Assembly: GCF_013140855.1 (NCBI RefSeq)
Contig: NZ_JABBPG010000001.1
Span: 62,001-126,000 of the forward strand
Length of the DNA stretch: 64,000 nucleotides
Reading direction: 5' to 3'
Source of the DNA: Pseudoalteromonas caenipelagi
GTDB taxonomy: Bacteria > Pseudomonadota > Gammaproteobacteria > Enterobacterales > Alteromonadaceae
Shown piece after piece: positions 7,180 to 18,260 of the stretch. The first letter of the stretch is position 1; every line of letters starts with the position of its first letter. The translations under genes and the position numbers were made by a program. The notes under the pieces were generated by a model, which ran no database searches, was not told the origin of the DNA, and saw only the letters and a list, made by a program, of their open reading frames with translations.

Positions 7180-9078
7180 ATGACAGCACTACCAATTATT
7201 GTTGGAATGGGGGGCATTAACGCCGCTGGGCGTACTTCATTTCATCAAGGATTCCGTCGTATTGTGTTAGATAAATTAACGCAAAGCGCACGACAAGAGA
7301 CATTTTTAGGCTTAGCCACGCTTATGAACTTGGTTCGTTATCAAGATGGCCAGTTAGTGACAAGCGATGGTGAAGTAATCGAAAAAGCGCAAATTGAAGC
7401 GCGTTTTGGCGAGCAAATAAAAGCGGGTACGCTGATCCGTAAAATAGAAAGTAACCATTTTGATGTAGATGCCACGCATTGGCAGCAAAAGCTGACAATT
7501 AAAGGCTGTGATGACACTGGTTTGCGTTTCACTTGTAAAAAGCGTGACTTACCTACACCAGTACCAAGTAGCTGGAAGGTTACTGAGTTGGATAGCAAGT
7601 TAGTAACCGTGATTGTGCCCGATCAGTTAGAAATCAAGCACGATAGTTACCGCGACAACCCAATTAAAGCAGCGGGTCAATTTCCAACGGGGTTTGACCC
7701 AGCAGCGATGTATAACAGTCGTTATCAGCCAAGAGGCTTGCAAGCGACGATTTTTGCAGCGACAGATGCTGTGCGCTCAACAGGTCTTGATTGGCATACA
7801 GTAATGAATAGTGTTCGACCTGACCAAATAGGCACCTATTCAGCATCAATTGCTGGCCAAATGAATGATGAGGGATTTGGCGGGTTGATCCGTGCCCGAA
7901 TGAAAGGCGAGCGCGTAAGCACTAAACAGCTTGCGCTTGGCCTCAATACCATGTCCACAGACTTTATTAACGCATACGTTACAGGTAGCGTAGGTACTGC
8001 ATTTAGTACTTCTGGAGCATGCGCTACATTTCTATATAATTTACGTTCTGCGGTGAATGATATTCAAGCCGGTCGCACTCGTGTTGCGATTGTAGCGAGC
8101 GTTGAGTGTGCTTTAACACCTGAAGTGATTGAAGGCTTTGGCACTATGGGTGCGCTTGCCAACGAAGAAGGGCTGAAAAAATTAGATAATAGTGACGAGG
8201 TTGATTATCGACGTACTAGCCGTCCATTTGGTGAAAACTGTGGTTTTACCATAGGTGAGGGCGCACAGGTCGCTATATTAATGGATGACGAGCTAGCATT
8301 ATCTTTGGGCGCACAAGTAATGGGCTCTGTTGTTGATGTGTTTGTTAATGCTGATGGTATTAAAAAGTCAATTACTGCCCCAGGACCTGGTAATTATATT
8401 ACGATGGCAAAATCGGTTGCGTTAGCTGAGCAAATAGCGGGCAGTGAAGCGTTGCGTGAACGTAGTTTTATCTTGGCTCATGGCTCAAGTACACCGCAAA
8501 ATCGGGTTACAGAGTCCTTAATTTACCATAAGGTCGCTGAGGCGTTTGCAATTAATAATTGGAAAATCGCTGCGCCAAAGGCCTATGTTGGGCACACGAT
8601 TGCTCCTGCCAGTGGTGATCAATTAGCCATGGCTCTAGGGGTCTTCAGTCACAATATTATGCCTGGGATCACAACAATAGATAGCGTTGCAGATGATGTA
8701 TACAGTGAGCATTTAGACATTCGTACCGAACATTATGAGTGCGATGATATGGATATTGCCTTTATCAACTCGAAAGGGTTTGGCGGTAATAATGCAACTG
8801 CAACGGTGTTCTCGCCTAAGCAAACAATGAAGCTACTAGGAAAACGCTACAATGATGATGTGCTTGCTAGTTACCAACAAAAAAGTATGGTTACTCAGCA
8901 GGCACAACACAGTTATCAACAAGCAGCAGACTTAGGGCAATACCAACTTATTTATCGATTTGGAGAAGGTCAAATAGATGAATCAGAGCTACTAATTGGT
9001 AAAGATGCCGTGTCTATTCCAGGATTTGACAAAGAGATCTCTTTGACCGGAAATAATCAGTACACAGATTTAAGTTAA
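7180..9078 (+). CDS. fabY: beta-ketoacyl-ACP synthase FabY-type
   Basis: This 632-aa condensing enzyme has the Cys-His-His active site: C281 in SGACAT, H434 in AHGSSTP and H472 in VGHTIAPASGD. The length and the opening (LPIIVGMGGINAAGRTSFHQ) match FabY of Pseudomonas aeruginosa, which starts fatty acid synthesis by condensing acetyl-CoA with malonyl-ACP. It has a ~170-residue N-terminal extension absent from FabB and FabF. The gene is alone, followed by a strong terminator and divergent from an AraC-type regulator. A role in a special lipid rather than bulk fatty acid synthesis is the main alternative. Confidence 0.7.
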   Translation: MTALPIIVGMGGINAAGRTSFHQGFRRIVLDKLTQSARQETFLGLATLMNLVRYQDGQLVTSDGEVIEKAQIEARFGEQIKAGTLIRKIESNHFDVDATHWQQKLTIKGCDDTGLRFTCKKRDLPTPVPSSWKVTELDSKLVTVIVPDQLEIKHDSYRDNPIKAAGQFPTGFDPAAMYNSRYQPRGLQATIFAATDAVRSTGLDWHTVMNSVRPDQIGTYSASIAGQMNDEGFGGLIRARMKGERVSTKQLALGLNTMSTDFINAYVTGSVGTAFSTSGACATFLYNLRSAVNDIQAGRTRVAIVASVECALTPEVIEGFGTMGALANEEGLKKLDNSDEVDYRRTSRPFGENCGFTIGEGAQVAILMDDELALSLGAQVMGSVVDVFVNADGIKKSITAPGPGNYITMAKSVALAEQIAGSEALRERSFILAHGSSTPQNRVTESLIYHKVAEAFAINNWKIAAPKAYVGHTIAPASGDQLAMALGVFSHNIMPGITTIDSVADDVYSEHLDIRTEHYECDDMDIAFINSKGFGGNNATATVFSPKQTMKLLGKRYNDDVLASYQQKSMVTQQAQHSYQQAADLGQYQLIYRFGEGQIDESELLIGKDAVSIPGFDKEISLTGNNQYTDLS

Positions 9079-9104
9079 TGACTAAGAATTGTTAAGCAAA
9101 GTTG

Positions 9105-9128
9105 GGCGCTCAGGATGAGCGCCTTTTT
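9105..9128 (+). terminator. intrinsic terminator of fabY
   Basis: GGCGCTC (9105-9111) and GAGCGCC (9117-9123) form a perfect 7-bp stem with a five-base loop, followed by TTTTT. Confidence 0.9.
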
Positions 9129-9250
9129 GTTTGAATCAGTGAATTTAGTACTTTGTCATTTGCAATTTATATAAATCAGGATGCTACATTACTCATATAT
9201 CGCATTGAAATTCTCTCATTTAATAAAAACTCATACCTCATAAAGCGCCG

Positions 9251-10054
9251 TTACCTCTTTTGCTCGAATATAAGAACGTTATTTTTTACGTATGTTGGCA
9301 TTGCATAATGCTTTAAAATATAGTCGCTCCACTTGTTTGCTATACGTGAAAAAGTACCATCGTCTTTCATTGCTTGAGTTGTATCTTGCCATTGTTTAAC
9401 TGTTTGCGCTGAAGTTCCATTTTTTGACATAGCAATATAGCTTTTATTACTAAACACCTTATACAAAGGGACTAACTTTGTCTTCGAGGTGTTGTGCATC
9501 GTGGCAAGTGACGCAACTTCAAGTGACGACATAAAAATGAGTTCAATGCGTCCTGCAAGTAGCATGTTCAAACATTGTCCGGGGGCTTCGACAGGGACCA
9601 AGTTTTCAAATCCTTTTGTTGCTAAGAAAGCTTCTCGATTTCCTCCACGAATAACGCAAATTCCTTTTACTCGCGATGCGTCAACGAGCGACTCTATTTT
9701 TAAACGCCCGTTAGCTTGACCCCATAGAATAGAATGACGCGTTGTCACTTGTGTTAGCCAATAAAACTTGTCTTCACGTTGAGGGTTTCAGCTCATGGTA
9801 AAAAGAATGACATTGGGCTTTTTAAGGGCCATGTTATAGGCGCGCTTCCACGGGTACATATAAATATCACTTTTATCGTCCACACGTTTTTGCATTTCTT
9901 TTACAATATCAACGCTAAAGCCGGTTAGTGCGCCATCCCTCGAACGAAAGTTCACAGGGGGTTCTTGGCTAGTTAAAATTTCAACGCTCGCTAAAGTGTT
10001 GTAGCAAAGTGTCAGAAATATTAATGAACACCAACGAAACATATAAAAAGCCAA
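9251..10054 (-). pseudogene. periplasmic amino-acid-binding-like protein, broken by one stop codon
   Basis: Two same-frame pieces make one 267-codon gene interrupted at codon 89 by TGA (9788-9790). The first piece has a signal peptide and VEILTSQEPPVNFRSRDGAL, then GFSVDIVKEMQKRV, the standard start of an SBP_bac_3 (extracellular solute-binding family 3) domain. The second continues the fold to the C-terminus. The reading across the stop (NVILFTMS, stop, NPQREDKFYWLTQ) keeps the family pattern. A single CGA to TGA change is a plausible cause. Such proteins bind polar amino acids or act as sensor-like orphans. No transporter genes are adjacent. Confidence 0.8.
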
Positions 10055-10773
10055 TAAATTGTGTTAGTTAGCTAACAGTATAGGTGAGCTATCGTAACTG
10101 TAAAATGCTATAAGCATGCTAATATTGCCTGTCGACACTAGCTTGGTGTTGAGTAAAATACCACCATAGAATTGTAAGCCTTAGTTAGCTTACAAATTAT
10201 GTCTTAAGACCTGCTTACCCACCGTATATTAAACCACCAATCGCTTGTGTTTATAGGTTAGAAGCATATGATTTTAAGATAAAATATTCAGCTTTCATTT
10301 ACTTTTGAATATGAAGCCCTAAACTAAAGGAGTCAGTAGGGAAGAGTGGTTGCAAGTTGTATCGACCAATTTAGAGGTTGAAATAACAAGCTGAAGCATC
10401 AACAGTTTGGTTGGTTTATCTTAATTACAATAATTTAGGCACTCGTTGTCGCTGTAACTAACATAAACCCATCTTATATCACTCTGTTTAAAACGCTGTA
10501 CTGCGTTATTTGCATTATTTCTGGTTTGCGCGAGATGTTTATAAGCTATTGTTTTGTAACACTTAAGATGTAAATGCGGTAATGCTAATTTAGGCGTTTT
10601 GGTTATAACAACTTGAAATGTGGCTCAGACGCATGTCAGTTGCTACATTTTAAAATTTTTGCAACTGCACTACTTACTGTTTCATACCTAGGTCATAAAA
10701 CGAATACAGGCACTCTAAATGTGTTCTATATATGTGGCTTGTGTTGTATCACGATGAAAAGCAAGAGGATATC
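10055..10773. other. 719-bp interval without a recognisable gene
   Basis: No supported gene or RNA was seen. TTGTAAGC (10172-10179) and GCTTACAA (10188-10195) form an 8-bp hairpin, extendable with flanking AT bases. An open frame starting at 10613 overlaps the transporter out of frame and looks like chance. The promoter of the BCCT gene should lie in the distal part. Confidence 0.5.
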
Positions 10774-12354
10774 ATGGGTAATAACCACGATAAGTACAGT
10801 ATTGATAATACCGATTACACGGTTGGACAAGATAATGTTCAAAAGTGGGGATTTGATGTACACAACCCCGTATTCGGTGTTAGTGCGGGATTAATTTTGG
10901 CGTTTTTAGTTGCGATTTTACTTGTTGACTCCGAAGTTGCTAAATCCACTTTAGATGGTATCAAATGGGACATTATTGGTACCTTCGACGCGTTGTTTAT
11001 GTGGTCGGGCAATTTGTTTGTGGTTTTTTGCCTTGCTCTGGTGGTGTCTCCGTTTGGTAAGATTCGCCTGGGGGGAGCAAATGCTAAACCTAGCTATTCT
11101 CGAGTGTCATGGTTAGCGATGTTATTTGCTGCAGGCATGGGTATTGGCCTGATGTTTTGGGGGGTTGCAGAGCCCGTTGCTTATTATACAGGCTGGTACG
11201 AAACGCCGCTGAACGTGACCGCAAATACTCCAGAAGCTGCGAAAATGGCGATGGGGGCAACCATGTATCATTGGGGTTTACACCCTTGGGCTATTTACGC
11301 GGTCGTGGCGCTGTCATTAGCATTTTTTGCTTACAATAAAGGTTTACCCCTATCTATTCGTTCGATTTTCTACCCTATTTTAGGTGATCGCGCTTGGGGG
11401 TGGCCTGGTCATATTATTGATATTCTGGCGGTGTTAGCGACTTTGTTCGGCTTGGCAACATCGCTAGGTTTAGGTGCTCAGCAAGCAGGTGCTGGTATTG
11501 AACATGTATTCGGAGTTGAAGCAGGACTAGGGCTGCAAATTGGCATAATTATCGGGGTGACTGCGCTGGCAATTATCTCAGTTGTACGCGGTATTGATGG
11601 TGGTGTTAAGGTACTTAGTAATACTAATATGGTTATCGCTCTAGTGTTGCTTGTGTTTGTCGGTGCGGTTGGCTTTGCCATTGTGCTAGGAAACATCCCA
11701 ACCACATTGCTGGCTTATGTTGAAAATATCATCCCATTGAGCAACCCACATGGTCGTGAAGATGAAGCTTGGTTTCAAGGCTGGACGGTATTTTATTGGG
11801 CATGGTGGATTTCATGGTCACCATTTGTAGGAATGTTCATTGCGCGCGTGTCAGAAGGGCGCACAATTCGTGAATTTATTACCGCTGTGTTGCTTATTCC
11901 AACACTTGTTACGGTCGTTTGGATGTCAATTTACGGTGGAATTGCCATTGACCAGGTAAAAAATGGGGTTGGTGCACTGGGTACTGAAGGGCTAACCAAA
12001 GTACCGTTAGCGATGTTCCAAATGTTTGATAGCTTGCCTATGAGTAATGTTTTATCTGTAATCGCCATAATCTTAGTCTTGGTATTTTTCATCACTTCGT
12101 CAGACTCGGGCTCTCTTGTGATTGATAGTATTACAGCTGGCGGCAAAATTGATGCGCCAATACCTCAGCGTATTTTTTGGGCGAGTACGGAAGGGGCTAT
12201 TGCGGCTGCGTTGCTTTGGATTGGTGGTACTGAAGCGATTGAAGCGTTACAAGCTGGTGCGATTTCTACCGGTTTGCCGTTTACTTTTGTACTGCTATTA
12301 ATGTGCATTAGCTTAATTTTAGGACTACGAACGGAGCCTAAAAACAGCTACTGA
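10774..12354 (+). CDS. BCCT family betaine/choline/carnitine-type transporter
   Basis: This 526-aa inner-membrane protein has about twelve helices. It shows the family signature rich in tryptophan (WAWWISWSPFVGMFIARVSE) and the glycine-rich block GMGIGLMFWGVAEP of helix 3. BCCT carriers take up quaternary ammonium compounds such as glycine betaine, driven by sodium or protons. The start at 10774 is chosen because AGAGG precedes it by six bases; an upstream in-frame ATG (10732) lacks a ribosome site. The C-terminus is short, without the long osmosensing tail of BetP. The substrate cannot be read from sequence alone. Confidence 0.85.
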   Translation: MGNNHDKYSIDNTDYTVGQDNVQKWGFDVHNPVFGVSAGLILAFLVAILLVDSEVAKSTLDGIKWDIIGTFDALFMWSGNLFVVFCLALVVSPFGKIRLGGANAKPSYSRVSWLAMLFAAGMGIGLMFWGVAEPVAYYTGWYETPLNVTANTPEAAKMAMGATMYHWGLHPWAIYAVVALSLAFFAYNKGLPLSIRSIFYPILGDRAWGWPGHIIDILAVLATLFGLATSLGLGAQQAGAGIEHVFGVEAGLGLQIGIIIGVTALAIISVVRGIDGGVKVLSNTNMVIALVLLVFVGAVGFAIVLGNIPTTLLAYVENIIPLSNPHGREDEAWFQGWTVFYWAWWISWSPFVGMFIARVSEGRTIREFITAVLLIPTLVTVVWMSIYGGIAIDQVKNGVGALGTEGLTKVPLAMFQMFDSLPMSNVLSVIAIILVLVFFITSSDSGSLVIDSITAGGKIDAPIPQRIFWASTEGAIAAALLWIGGTEAIEALQAGAISTGLPFTFVLLLMCISLILGLRTEPKNSY

Positions 12355-12399
12355 CAGATTAGTTTAGGATAATTAGAAAGGCGAAAGACGAGATTAACT

Positions 12400-12440
12400 A
12401 GGAAGACGACAGTACCCAAGCGTACATATGTCGTCTTCCT
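12400..12440. repeat. 12-bp perfect inverted repeat between convergent genes
   Basis: AGGAAGACGACA (12400-12411) and TGTCGTCTTCCT (12429-12440) are perfect complements. The 17-base loop contains GTAC twice, giving further pairing. It lies between the BCCT gene and the exonuclease gene, which converge. There is no T-run, so it is not a classical intrinsic terminator, but it may block read-through or protect RNA ends. Confidence 0.6.
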
Positions 12441-12507
12441 GATGAAGATTTGGAGCTGTTAAGCTAATTGCCTTAACATCTGATCTCGCTTTTTTAGCAG
12501 ATTTAAA

Positions 12508-13209
12508 CTAACCCCAAATATCTTTAATCATGGTTTTTGGGTTTAAGTAATATTGCGATTGCGCTTGTAGCAGTTCGGCTGTTGCCAATGCATCAGACAA
12601 GGCGTGATGAGGCTGATAATATGGCAAGCCATAACGCTTTCTGCAATCAGCTAGGCGTATAGAAGGAATTGGCTTACGACAGATCCAGTCTAGCCAAGAG
12701 CGGTGCTTATCAATAGCACGTTTTTCTATCACCATCGTGTCGATGACAGGAAACTCGATACCCTCACCCAATCTTGACATCAACGCCGCATGAAAAAACT
12801 TTTTTTCAACAAACTGATAATGCACCACGATGATTTTGCCTCTTAATGCAGACAATATTTCGTCTAAAACGTCACTTAAATCTGGCGCCATTGCAATTTG
12901 TGAGTGGGTTATCCTGTGTAAGATAACGGACTCCTCACTGAGCATACAATTAGGTTTAACTAACCAATGCTTGGCTTGCGCACAGCGGATCCGCTTAAGG
13001 TCAAATGGCACAACGCCAACACTGACGATATCATCTTTAGCTGGGTCTAAGCCTGTTGTCTCAAAGTCTAGCGCGACGAAGTCGGTGCTTTCCAAGGAGG
13101 CAAATGGGTCAGGAACGCCTTGTTGGTAAAAGTTTTTCAGTCGAGGGTCTTTTGTAACCTCGGCAAGTCGCTTAAAACGGCTTTGCCACGATATAATTTT
13201 ACCCTGCAT
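12508..13209 (-). CDS. DnaQ-like 3'-5' exonuclease (DEDDh)
   Basis: This 233-aa protein belongs to the DEDDh exonuclease superfamily (DNA polymerase III epsilon/RNase T-like). The first acidic motif is VALDFETTGLD (about 45-55) and the last is HHALSDALATAELL (about 202-215), holding the catalytic His and Asp. It starts 36 bases after the CNB/CBS/DUF294 gene and is probably co-transcribed with it, a pairing I recall in other gammaproteobacteria. It lacks the C-terminal region of true DnaQ, so a repair or nucleotide-turnover role is more likely than replication proofreading. Confidence 0.8.
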   Translation of the reverse strand: MQGKIISWQSRFKRLAEVTKDPRLKNFYQQGVPDPFASLESTDFVALDFETTGLDPAKDDIVSVGVVPFDLKRIRCAQAKHWLVKPNCMLSEESVILHRITHSQIAMAPDLSDVLDEILSALRGKIIVVHYQFVEKKFFHAALMSRLGEGIEFPVIDTMVIEKRAIDKHRSWLDWICRKPIPSIRLADCRKRYGLPYYQPHHALSDALATAELLQAQSQYYLNPKTMIKDIWG

Positions 13210-13245
13210 AATTCATTGCACTGCGTAGGTACATCAATGCCACCT

Positions 13246-15141
13246 TTATTTCATTTTTGCTTTGTTTTGATATCTAAACTTCAAAAAGCTTTGTGCTTTG
13301 TCTAATACACCAAAGGCTTCTTTTAGGTTTCTTTGTTCGAACTCAGATAAAGTTTCGGGTGGCAAACTGTTATCGGGCTTTTCGCCATGCTCAATTTGCC
13401 AAGATTGATGCTTGATACGCATTATTGCAATATATTCTAGCGCTGCTTCTAGGTCTTGTACCTTACCCTTGGGTAAAATATTGGCTTCGTTGATGTCTTC
13501 TAAGCGTTCAAAAGAGTTTTGCTTTCTAGACCCAACCGCTAAAGCGTGCACGCGTACTAAATCTGAAAGGGGGGCTGTGCCGCGGCGTTTAATGTTCATC
13601 GAGCGCTTATGTGCACCATCTTGCTCAAGCACAAAGCCGTTAAAGAACCCCAAAGGGGGGGTTCTTCTTAGTGCATTATGAGCCATAGCGGCCAAGAAGT
13701 TAGGTGTGTTTTGGGCTTTTTTACTGATAAAGGCGGTGAGTTTTTCTGCCCATTTTATTTCTCCCCAAACCCCTTCCAAATCGAAAAATATTGAACTGTT
13801 CAATAGAGCCTCTGGTTTTGGGTTTTCTATCCAGTCGTTAAACTGGGCTTGCCATTGTTCTAGGGTGAGTCGCCAAGCTGGATTGCTCGCCATGATACCG
13901 CCGTCACAATATTTATAGCCACAGTTTGCAAGCCCATCACAGACAAATTTGGCAAGCTGTTCAAAGTAAGCGCCATGTTCATTTGCTTGGTAACAATTGT
14001 CTAATATCAGGGCATTGTCTTGATCAGTCACAATTAGTTGCTCATCACGGGCCATTGAGCCTAAGGCGATAAAGCAGTACGGAATTGGGGGCGGACCAAG
14101 TTTGGCTTCAGCAAGCTCTAACAGTTTATGTTTAAATGTTTTACCAATGATAGACATCGCCGAGCCTATCATATGCGAATTAGCATCTTCGTTGACCATG
14201 CGAGTAAAAATTGTGCTCAGTTGCGTTGAATAGCGTGCTAAATCGTCAACACTTTTTTGCTCCATGAGACCTTGTACAAACAGCAAGCTGCTTTGCGATT
14301 CATAGCGTAAAATATCAGACAATGTGAGCATACCTATAGGCTTACGTTTATGCACTATCGGCAAATGATGTACATTGTCTCTTAACATCAGCATCATTGC
14401 TTCAAACACGTATGCATTAGAGTCAATGATCAGCACATCAGTCGTCATAATGTCGGCGATGGGGGTATCGTAGGGTAAGCCCTGCGCGACTACTTTAGTG
14501 CGTAAATCTCGGTCGCTCACTAACCCAACAACTTGCGCATCATCTTCTTCTGGGTCTTCCATTATCGGTTTTGCTGGGTCAAATATGAGTAGTGATGACA
14601 CTTGCTCTTCGGCCATAACTTTTGCAGCTTGTTGTACAGTATTGTTTTGATCAACATATACAACGTCCCTTAAGATAAGTTTAGTGACCTTTGCTGTGGT
14701 CAAATCATTATTGTCGGCATTTTCGGAGACAGTCATTTTTAAACGGGTGTTGTCGTCAGCCTCAAAGTAGTCTGCAAAAAACTCAAATTCATGACAGTAT
14801 TCGTCAAAGATATCTACAGGAATACAATAAACTAAGGTATCTTCGAGTGTTTTTGCGCCAAAACGTACTTGTCGGTTCATCAACAAGCCGCGGTGTCCAA
14901 AAATACCGCCGGTAGAAATACGGTGATACAGCTCTCCGGAACGACGGAATAACTCAACGGCACCAGAGCGTATAACGTATAAAAAAGTAATTTGCTGACC
15001 GTACTCAAATATTTCGCTGTTTTCGCGGTAGTAACTTACTTCAACGTGACTGGCAAGTTTATTTAACCACTTTACTGGTAAATCACAAAACGGTGGGTAA
15101 GCTTCTAAAAAGTTGGCAATTTCCTGATGTTCAACTTCCAT
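13246..15141 (-). CDS. cyclic-nucleotide-binding/CBS/DUF294 nucleotidyltransferase-like protein
   Basis: This 631-aa cytosolic protein reads as four modules. A cNMP-binding-like domain (about 10-125) contains GGIFGHRGLLMN. A CBS pair follows at about 155-290 (VSSLLIFD, then HHLPIVHKRKPIGML). A nucleotidyltransferase-like DUF294 domain (about 330-470) has GSMARDEQLIVTDQDNALIL, matching the GSxxR...DxD pattern. A C-terminal helical DUF294_C domain follows. The family is thought to sense nucleotides and transfer a nucleotidyl group to an unknown target, by analogy with GlnD-like enzymes. It is the first gene of a two-gene unit with the exonuclease. Confidence 0.8.
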   Translation of the reverse strand: MEVEHQEIANFLEAYPPFCDLPVKWLNKLASHVEVSYYRENSEIFEYGQQITFLYVIRSGAVELFRRSGELYHRISTGGIFGHRGLLMNRQVRFGAKTLEDTLVYCIPVDIFDEYCHEFEFFADYFEADDNTRLKMTVSENADNNDLTTAKVTKLILRDVVYVDQNNTVQQAAKVMAEEQVSSLLIFDPAKPIMEDPEEDDAQVVGLVSDRDLRTKVVAQGLPYDTPIADIMTTDVLIIDSNAYVFEAMMLMLRDNVHHLPIVHKRKPIGMLTLSDILRYESQSSLLFVQGLMEQKSVDDLARYSTQLSTIFTRMVNEDANSHMIGSAMSIIGKTFKHKLLELAEAKLGPPPIPYCFIALGSMARDEQLIVTDQDNALILDNCYQANEHGAYFEQLAKFVCDGLANCGYKYCDGGIMASNPAWRLTLEQWQAQFNDWIENPKPEALLNSSIFFDLEGVWGEIKWAEKLTAFISKKAQNTPNFLAAMAHNALRRTPPLGFFNGFVLEQDGAHKRSMNIKRRGTAPLSDLVRVHALAVGSRKQNSFERLEDINEANILPKGKVQDLEAALEYIAIMRIKHQSWQIEHGEKPDNSLPPETLSEFEQRNLKEAFGVLDKAQSFLKFRYQNKAKMK

Positions 15142-15252
15142 GATTTGCCTTTATATAAAACGGTCATTTACCCTATTGTGGGAGAGAGCAAGGCAATTTG
15201 CAATGCTGCGCTTACAACTGGAGCAATCAGGTAATGTCACTGGCGACTAAAT

Positions 15253-15294
15253 TAAAAAGGCACAAACGAGCGAGTGAGCGAATTACACACTCGC
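15253..15294 (-). terminator. probable terminator of frmA-fghA
   Basis: Read on the minus strand, GCGAGTG (15294-15288) pairs with CACTCGC (15276-15270). A short spacer then leads to CCTTTTTAATTT. The T-run is some ten bases away from the stem, so termination is likely but not certain. Confidence 0.5.
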
Positions 15295-15302
15295 TTTTAC
15301 TG

Positions 15303-16142
15303 TTAAAAGTGTGATGCGTGAAAGCGCAAGTGTTCATCTATGAAGCTACTGATGAAAAAGTAACTGTGATCGTATCCTTCGCGCATGTTAAAGGTAAGCG
15401 GATAGTTGATATGTTCAGCCGCTTTTTGCAGATGCCATGGCTGTAACTGTTCATCTAAAAAGCCGTCTGCATCACCTTGATCTATTAAAATAGGTATTGG
15501 CTGCTCAAATTCGTTGGTAGACATAAGCGCAGTTGCGTCATATTTCTGCCAAGTTTTAGTATCAATTCCTAAATAACCTGTGAACGCCTTGATACCCCAG
15601 GGGCATTGTTGAGGATGCACAATTGGGCTAAACGCAGATATACTGGAGTACTGTTCTATATTGCGCAAACCAATCGTTAGTGCCCCATGGCCGCCCATAG
15701 AGTGACCACTGATCGCCTGCTGTTGTGTTACAGGAAAGTGACTTTTGATGAGCTGTGGCAGTTCAGTAACCACATAGTCATACATTTGATAATGTTTATC
15801 AAATGGCGGCATGGTTGCATTAAGATAAAATCCTGCACCTAAGCCAAAATCATAATCGCCTTTGGGATCATCAGGTACGTTATCGCCTCGAGGGCTTGTA
15901 TCTGGCGCTACAATGGCAATACCTAATTCATTGGCAACTTTAAAAGCACCGGCCTTTTGCATAAAGTTTTCATCGGTACAGGTCAGACCCGATAACCAGT
16001 AGAGCACCGGTACTTTTTGTCCCGTATTGGTAATTTCAGGTAAAAAAACCGCAAAGGTCATATCACATTGAGTAGTTGTGCTAGCATGGCGATAGCGCTT
16101 ATGCCAGCCGCCAACTACTTTATTGCTGGCGACAAGTTCCAT
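15303..16142 (-). CDS. fghA: S-formylglutathione hydrolase
   Basis: This 279-aa alpha/beta-hydrolase is of esterase D type. It hydrolyses S-formylglutathione to formate and glutathione, the last step of glutathione-dependent formaldehyde detoxification. The nucleophile elbow is GHSMGGHGAL (serine near residue 147). The DQGDADGF block (Asp) and DHSYFF near the C-terminus (His) complete the triad. The length is normal. It follows frmA by only nine bases, so the two are one transcript. Confidence 0.92.
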   Translation of the reverse strand: MELVASNKVVGGWHKRYRHASTTTQCDMTFAVFLPEITNTGQKVPVLYWLSGLTCTDENFMQKAGAFKVANELGIAIVAPDTSPRGDNVPDDPKGDYDFGLGAGFYLNATMPPFDKHYQMYDYVVTELPQLIKSHFPVTQQQAISGHSMGGHGALTIGLRNIEQYSSISAFSPIVHPQQCPWGIKAFTGYLGIDTKTWQKYDATALMSTNEFEQPIPILIDQGDADGFLDEQLQPWHLQKAAEHINYPLTFNMREGYDHSYFFISSFIDEHLRFHASHF

Positions 16143-16151
16143 AAAAGCCTC

Positions 16152-17285
<1,134 letters not shown>

Positions 17286-17378
17286 TCATTGTTATTAATA
17301 CAAGATGGGTAAAGTATAATTACTTTCTAATTTTTGATAATATCAAAATATCTAAAACACTTTTACGTATTTGTAATA

Positions 17379-18260
17379 ATGGACAGATGGACTGGTATTG
17401 ATGAGTTTGTTGCTGTAGCAACGTTGGGATCATTTACTCAAGCAGCTAAGCAACTGGGCACGTCAGTTGCTCAGGTGAGTCGACGAGTCAAAGAGCTAGA
17501 ACAGCAATTGAATCATCAGCTCTTAACGCGCACCACACGGACATTAACACTCACGCAAGAGGGCAAAGTATTCTTAACTCATGCAAGACACCTACAGCAT
17601 GCATACCATGATGCGCAATTAGCACTTCGACAACGTGATCAGCAACCTTCAGGGGTACTAAAACTGACGGCGCCGGTGATGTTTGGGGAGCGTTACATTA
17701 TGCCCATTGTTCACGACTTTATGCGTAAATACCCTAAAGTCAGCGTTGAAATGCTACTAAGTAATGAACAATTAGATATCGTCTCGATGGGTATTGATGT
17801 GGCTATTCGTTTGGGCCATTTAAAGGACTCATCGCTTAAAGCGCGAAAGCTATCCACTAGAAATACGCTGGTATGTGCATCACCCACTTACATTACTAAT
17901 TACGGCCAGCCATATAGTTTAAATGAGTTGTCAGCACATAACTGCTTAATTGGAAACAGTCGCACATGGCGGTTTTTAGATGCGACTAGAGAGCGAAATA
18001 TCAGTGTTCATGGTAATTTAATATGCAACAGTGGTTGGGCATTGTTAGATGCGGCGTGCAAAGGACTCGGGCTAGTTCAATTGCCACATTACTACGTTCA
18101 AACCGCTCTACAACAACAGAAGCTAGTGGAGGTCTTACCTAATTTTCGGCCAGAGCCGGAAGGGGTCTGGGCACTTTATCCGCCCAGACAATATTTACCT
18201 ACCAGTTTGCGCCTGCTGCTTGATCATTTGGTAGCGCAGTTTGCTCAACAGAATTCATAG
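17379..18260 (+). CDS. LysR family transcriptional regulator, next to frmA
   Basis: This 293-aa protein has an N-terminal winged helix (FVAVATLGSFTQAAKQLGTS, then RRVKELEQQL) and a C-terminal periplasmic-binding-like effector domain. The ATG at 17379 gives the usual LysR start (MDRWTGIDEF); the upstream in-frame start at 17334 would add 15 unrelated residues. Its divergent position suggests control of frmA-fghA, probably in response to formaldehyde or a glutathione adduct. The last 62 bases overlap the 3' end of the convergent SulP gene. Confidence 0.8.
   Translation: MDRWTGIDEFVAVATLGSFTQAAKQLGTSVAQVSRRVKELEQQLNHQLLTRTTRTLTLTQEGKVFLTHARHLQHAYHDAQLALRQRDQQPSGVLKLTAPVMFGERYIMPIVHDFMRKYPKVSVEMLLSNEQLDIVSMGIDVAIRLGHLKDSSLKARKLSTRNTLVCASPTYITNYGQPYSLNELSAHNCLIGNSRTWRFLDATRERNISVHGNLICNSGWALLDAACKGLGLVQLPHYYVQTALQQQKLVEVLPNFRPEPEGVWALYPPRQYLPTSLRLLLDHLVAQFAQQNS

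Noticed and set aside
10613-10894. Small hypothetical protein of 93 aa upstream of the BCCT gene
   Set aside because: It overlaps the transporter start in another frame, has no ribosome site and shows no domain-like sequence.
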